DNA of 32,597 nt, taken from positions 1-32,597 of the forward strand of contig NZ_BMRN01000057.1 of NCBI RefSeq assembly GCF_014648655.1. Reading direction: 5' to 3'. Below are positions 31,195-32,597 of this stretch, in pieces. Origin of the DNA: Streptomyces atratus. Lineage in GTDB: Bacteria; Actinomycetota; Actinomycetes; Streptomycetales; Streptomycetaceae. Positions within the stretch are counted from its first letter, which is position 1. Every line of letters begins with the position of its first letter. Both the position numbers and the translations under genes were made by a program. The notes beneath the pieces were generated by a model. The model searched no databases. It saw only the letters and a list, made by a program, of their open reading frames with translations, and was not told where the DNA came from.

Positions 31195-32597
31195 ATGGCC
31201 AAGAACGAGGGTGAGCTCCGCGAATTGATGGGCGGACAGCTCGGCATCTGGTACGCACAGCAACTCGCCCCCGGCAACCGGGCCTTCTTCATCTCGGAGT
31301 ACATCGAGATCCACGGCCCCGTGGACCACGACCTCCTCGTGCGCGCCGCCGATCTGCGCGTGCGCGAGATCGAGACGCTGCGCCTGCGCGTGCGCACCGT
31401 CGACGGAACACCCATGCAGTACCTGCACGACACCGACGACTACCCCGTCCAGACCGTCGACGTCAGCGGCGAGCCCGACCCGTGCGCCGCCGCCCGCGCC
31501 TGGATGGACGCCGACCTGGAGCGCCCCGCCGAACTCGACGGCGGCCCGCTGTTCAACAACGCGATCATCAAGGTGGCGGACGAGCTCCACTACTGGTACG
31601 TACGCCCCCACCACCTCGTCCTCGACGGCCAGGGCGGCGTCGTCCTGGCCCAGCGCGCCGCCGAGATCTACACCGCCCTCCTGGAAGGCCGCGACCCCTC
31701 CGAAGGCGCCGCCGAACCCGTCTCCGTACTCCTGGACGCCGACCGCGCCTACCGCCAGTCCGCGCAGTTCGAGGAGGACCGCCAGTACTGGCGCGAGCTG
31801 CTCGCCGACCACCCCGCCGTCCACGGCGGTGACGCCCACAAGTCCCGCCGCGCCCAGCGCGCCCCCCTGCGCCACACCGGCGGCGTCGACACCGACGCCG
31901 CCGACGCCCTCAAGGCCGGCGCGCGGCGCCTGAGGACCAGCTTCGCCGGCCTGATGATCGCGGCCGCCGCGCTCTACCAGCACCGCGTCACCGGCGAACG
32001 CGAGGTCACCGTCGGCCTGCCCGTGCGCGCCCGCTCCGACAAACGGACCCTAGGCGTGCCCGGCATGACCTCCAACATCCTGCCGCTGCGGCTCACCATC
32101 GGCCCGGACTCCACCGTCGAGGACGTCGTACGAAAGACCTCCCGCGCGATCCGCGAGGGGCTGCGGCACCAGCAGTACCGCTACAAGGACATGCTGAACG
32201 ACCTGAACATCGCCGACGGCGACCTGTGCGGGCTGCACATCAACGTCATGACCTTCGACTACGACCTGCGCTTCGGCGACTGCCCCACAATCGCCCACAA
32301 CCTCTCCACCGGCCCCGTCGACGACATCCGCATCGACATCTACGCCCGCGCGGGCATGCAGATCAACATCGACGTCAACCCCGACGTCCACGACCTCACC
32401 GAGGCCGCCGCCCTCTCCCACCGCTACCTGAACGTCGCCAACTGGCTCGCGAACGCCGCGCCCGACGACCTCGTCGCGCGCGCCGAGCTCATGGGCGAGG
32501 ACGAGCGCCGTCTGGTGGTCGAGGAGTGGAACGACACTGATGCCGGCCTGGTGCCGGGGACGCTGCCGGAGTTGTTCGAGGCGCAGGTGAGCAGGGC
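31195..32597 (+). CDS. Nonribosomal peptide synthetase, N-terminal part
   Basis: ATG 31195 has GGAG 9 nt upstream; the frame is open to the window end (467 codons, no stop). Residues about 8-430 are a condensation domain. The first core motif is GGQLGIWYAQQL, the catalytic motif is H139-H140-LVL-D144-G145, followed by VTVGLPVRARS, PGMTSNILPLRL, HQQYRYKDMLNDL and NVMTFDYDLRFG. The overall look, including the Y-W-Y before the HH motif and the late STGPVDDIRIDI, is EntF-like. The last 30 residues (VEEWNDTDAG, then GTLPELFEAQVSR) are the usual bridge into an adenylation domain, which is beyond the window. An enzyme that opens with a condensation domain either acylates its first residue (lipopeptide starter) or accepts a peptide from another NRPS; the sequence here does not decide. 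Confidence 0.95.
   Translation, partial: MAKNEGELRELMGGQLGIWYAQQLAPGNRAFFISEYIEIHGPVDHDLLVRAADLRVREIETLRLRVRTVDGTPMQYLHDTDDYPVQTVDVSGEPDPCAAARAWMDADLERPAELDGGPLFNNAIIKVADELHYWYVRPHHLVLDGQGGVVLAQRAAEIYTALLEGRDPSEGAAEPVSVLLDADRAYRQSAQFEEDRQYWRELLADHPAVHGGDAHKSRRAQRAPLRHTGGVDTDAADALKAGARRLRTSFAGLMIAAAALYQHRVTGEREVTVGLPVRARSDKRTLGVPGMTSNILPLRLTIGPDSTVEDVVRKTSRAIREGLRHQQYRYKDMLNDLNIADGDLCGLHINVMTFDYDLRFGDCPTIAHNLSTGPVDDIRIDIYARAGMQINIDVNPDVHDLTEAAALSHRYLNVANWLANAAPDDLVARAELMGEDERRLVVEEWNDTDAGLVPGTLPELFEAQVSR

Overview
The window is actinobacterial DNA, almost certainly from a Streptomyces or close relative. GC content is very high, third codon positions are strongly G/C, GTG starts and ATGA/GTGA stop-start overlaps are frequent, and the gene families are typical of the genus. 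It falls into two parts.

Left part (about 1-20.4 kb): a patchwork of regulatory, redox and transport genes with many decayed genes. In order it holds: two or three tiny membrane-peptide ORFs and a double-HTH DNA-binding protein with a TTA codon (1-1.7 kb); a DHA2-type MFS exporter divergent from a TetR regulator with an N-terminal zinc ribbon and a palindromic operator between them (2.3-5 kb); remnants of a CmtR-type ArsR regulator and a CDF metal transporter (5.0-5.5 kb); a thioredoxin-reductase-like flavoprotein, a thioredoxin and a His-rich methyltransferase (6.4-9.3 kb); an XRE-cupin regulator whose promoter region is a duplicate of the flavoprotein's (9.6-10.3 kb); a second methyltransferase and a NarL-type two-component system (10.7-13.4 kb); a small secreted protein (13.9 kb); a debris field of tandem repeats, hairpins and fragments of a nuclease-like protein, a HEAT-repeat protein, an IS256 transposase and a phosphopantetheinyl transferase (14.4-16.6 kb); and a second two-component system divergent from an ABC exporter across a perfect 24-bp palindrome (16.5-20.3 kb).

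Right part (about 20.4 kb to the end): the left edge of a nonribosomal peptide cluster. A CmlA-type di-iron beta-hydroxylase, 4-hydroxymandelate synthase and a fused hydroxymandelate oxidase/hydroxyphenylglycine aminotransferase run rightward as one operon. They are followed by a GNAT acetyltransferase and an alpha/beta hydrolase (leftward), a TauD/SyrP-type dioxygenase (rightward), a P450 (leftward), and the start of an NRPS that opens with an EntF-like condensation domain and runs off the window. Together these genes predict a peptide containing 4-hydroxyphenylglycine and one or more oxidatively tailored (probably beta-hydroxylated) residues. No adenylation domain lies inside the window, so the peptide cannot be named.

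The most striking unlabelled signal is a family of inverted repeats in the cluster's promoter regions. Three are 29-bp sites of the form GTTCAAC(..)-N-(..)GTTGAAC, very close to the StrR-family operator. A fourth, at the cluster edge, is shortened by exactly 11 bp, one helical turn. Two of the sites are followed, 16 bp downstream, by matching promoter-like elements. The second notable signal is a reciprocal decay: one copy of a divergent regulator/flavoprotein locus kept the target and lost the regulator, and the other kept the regulator and lost the target.
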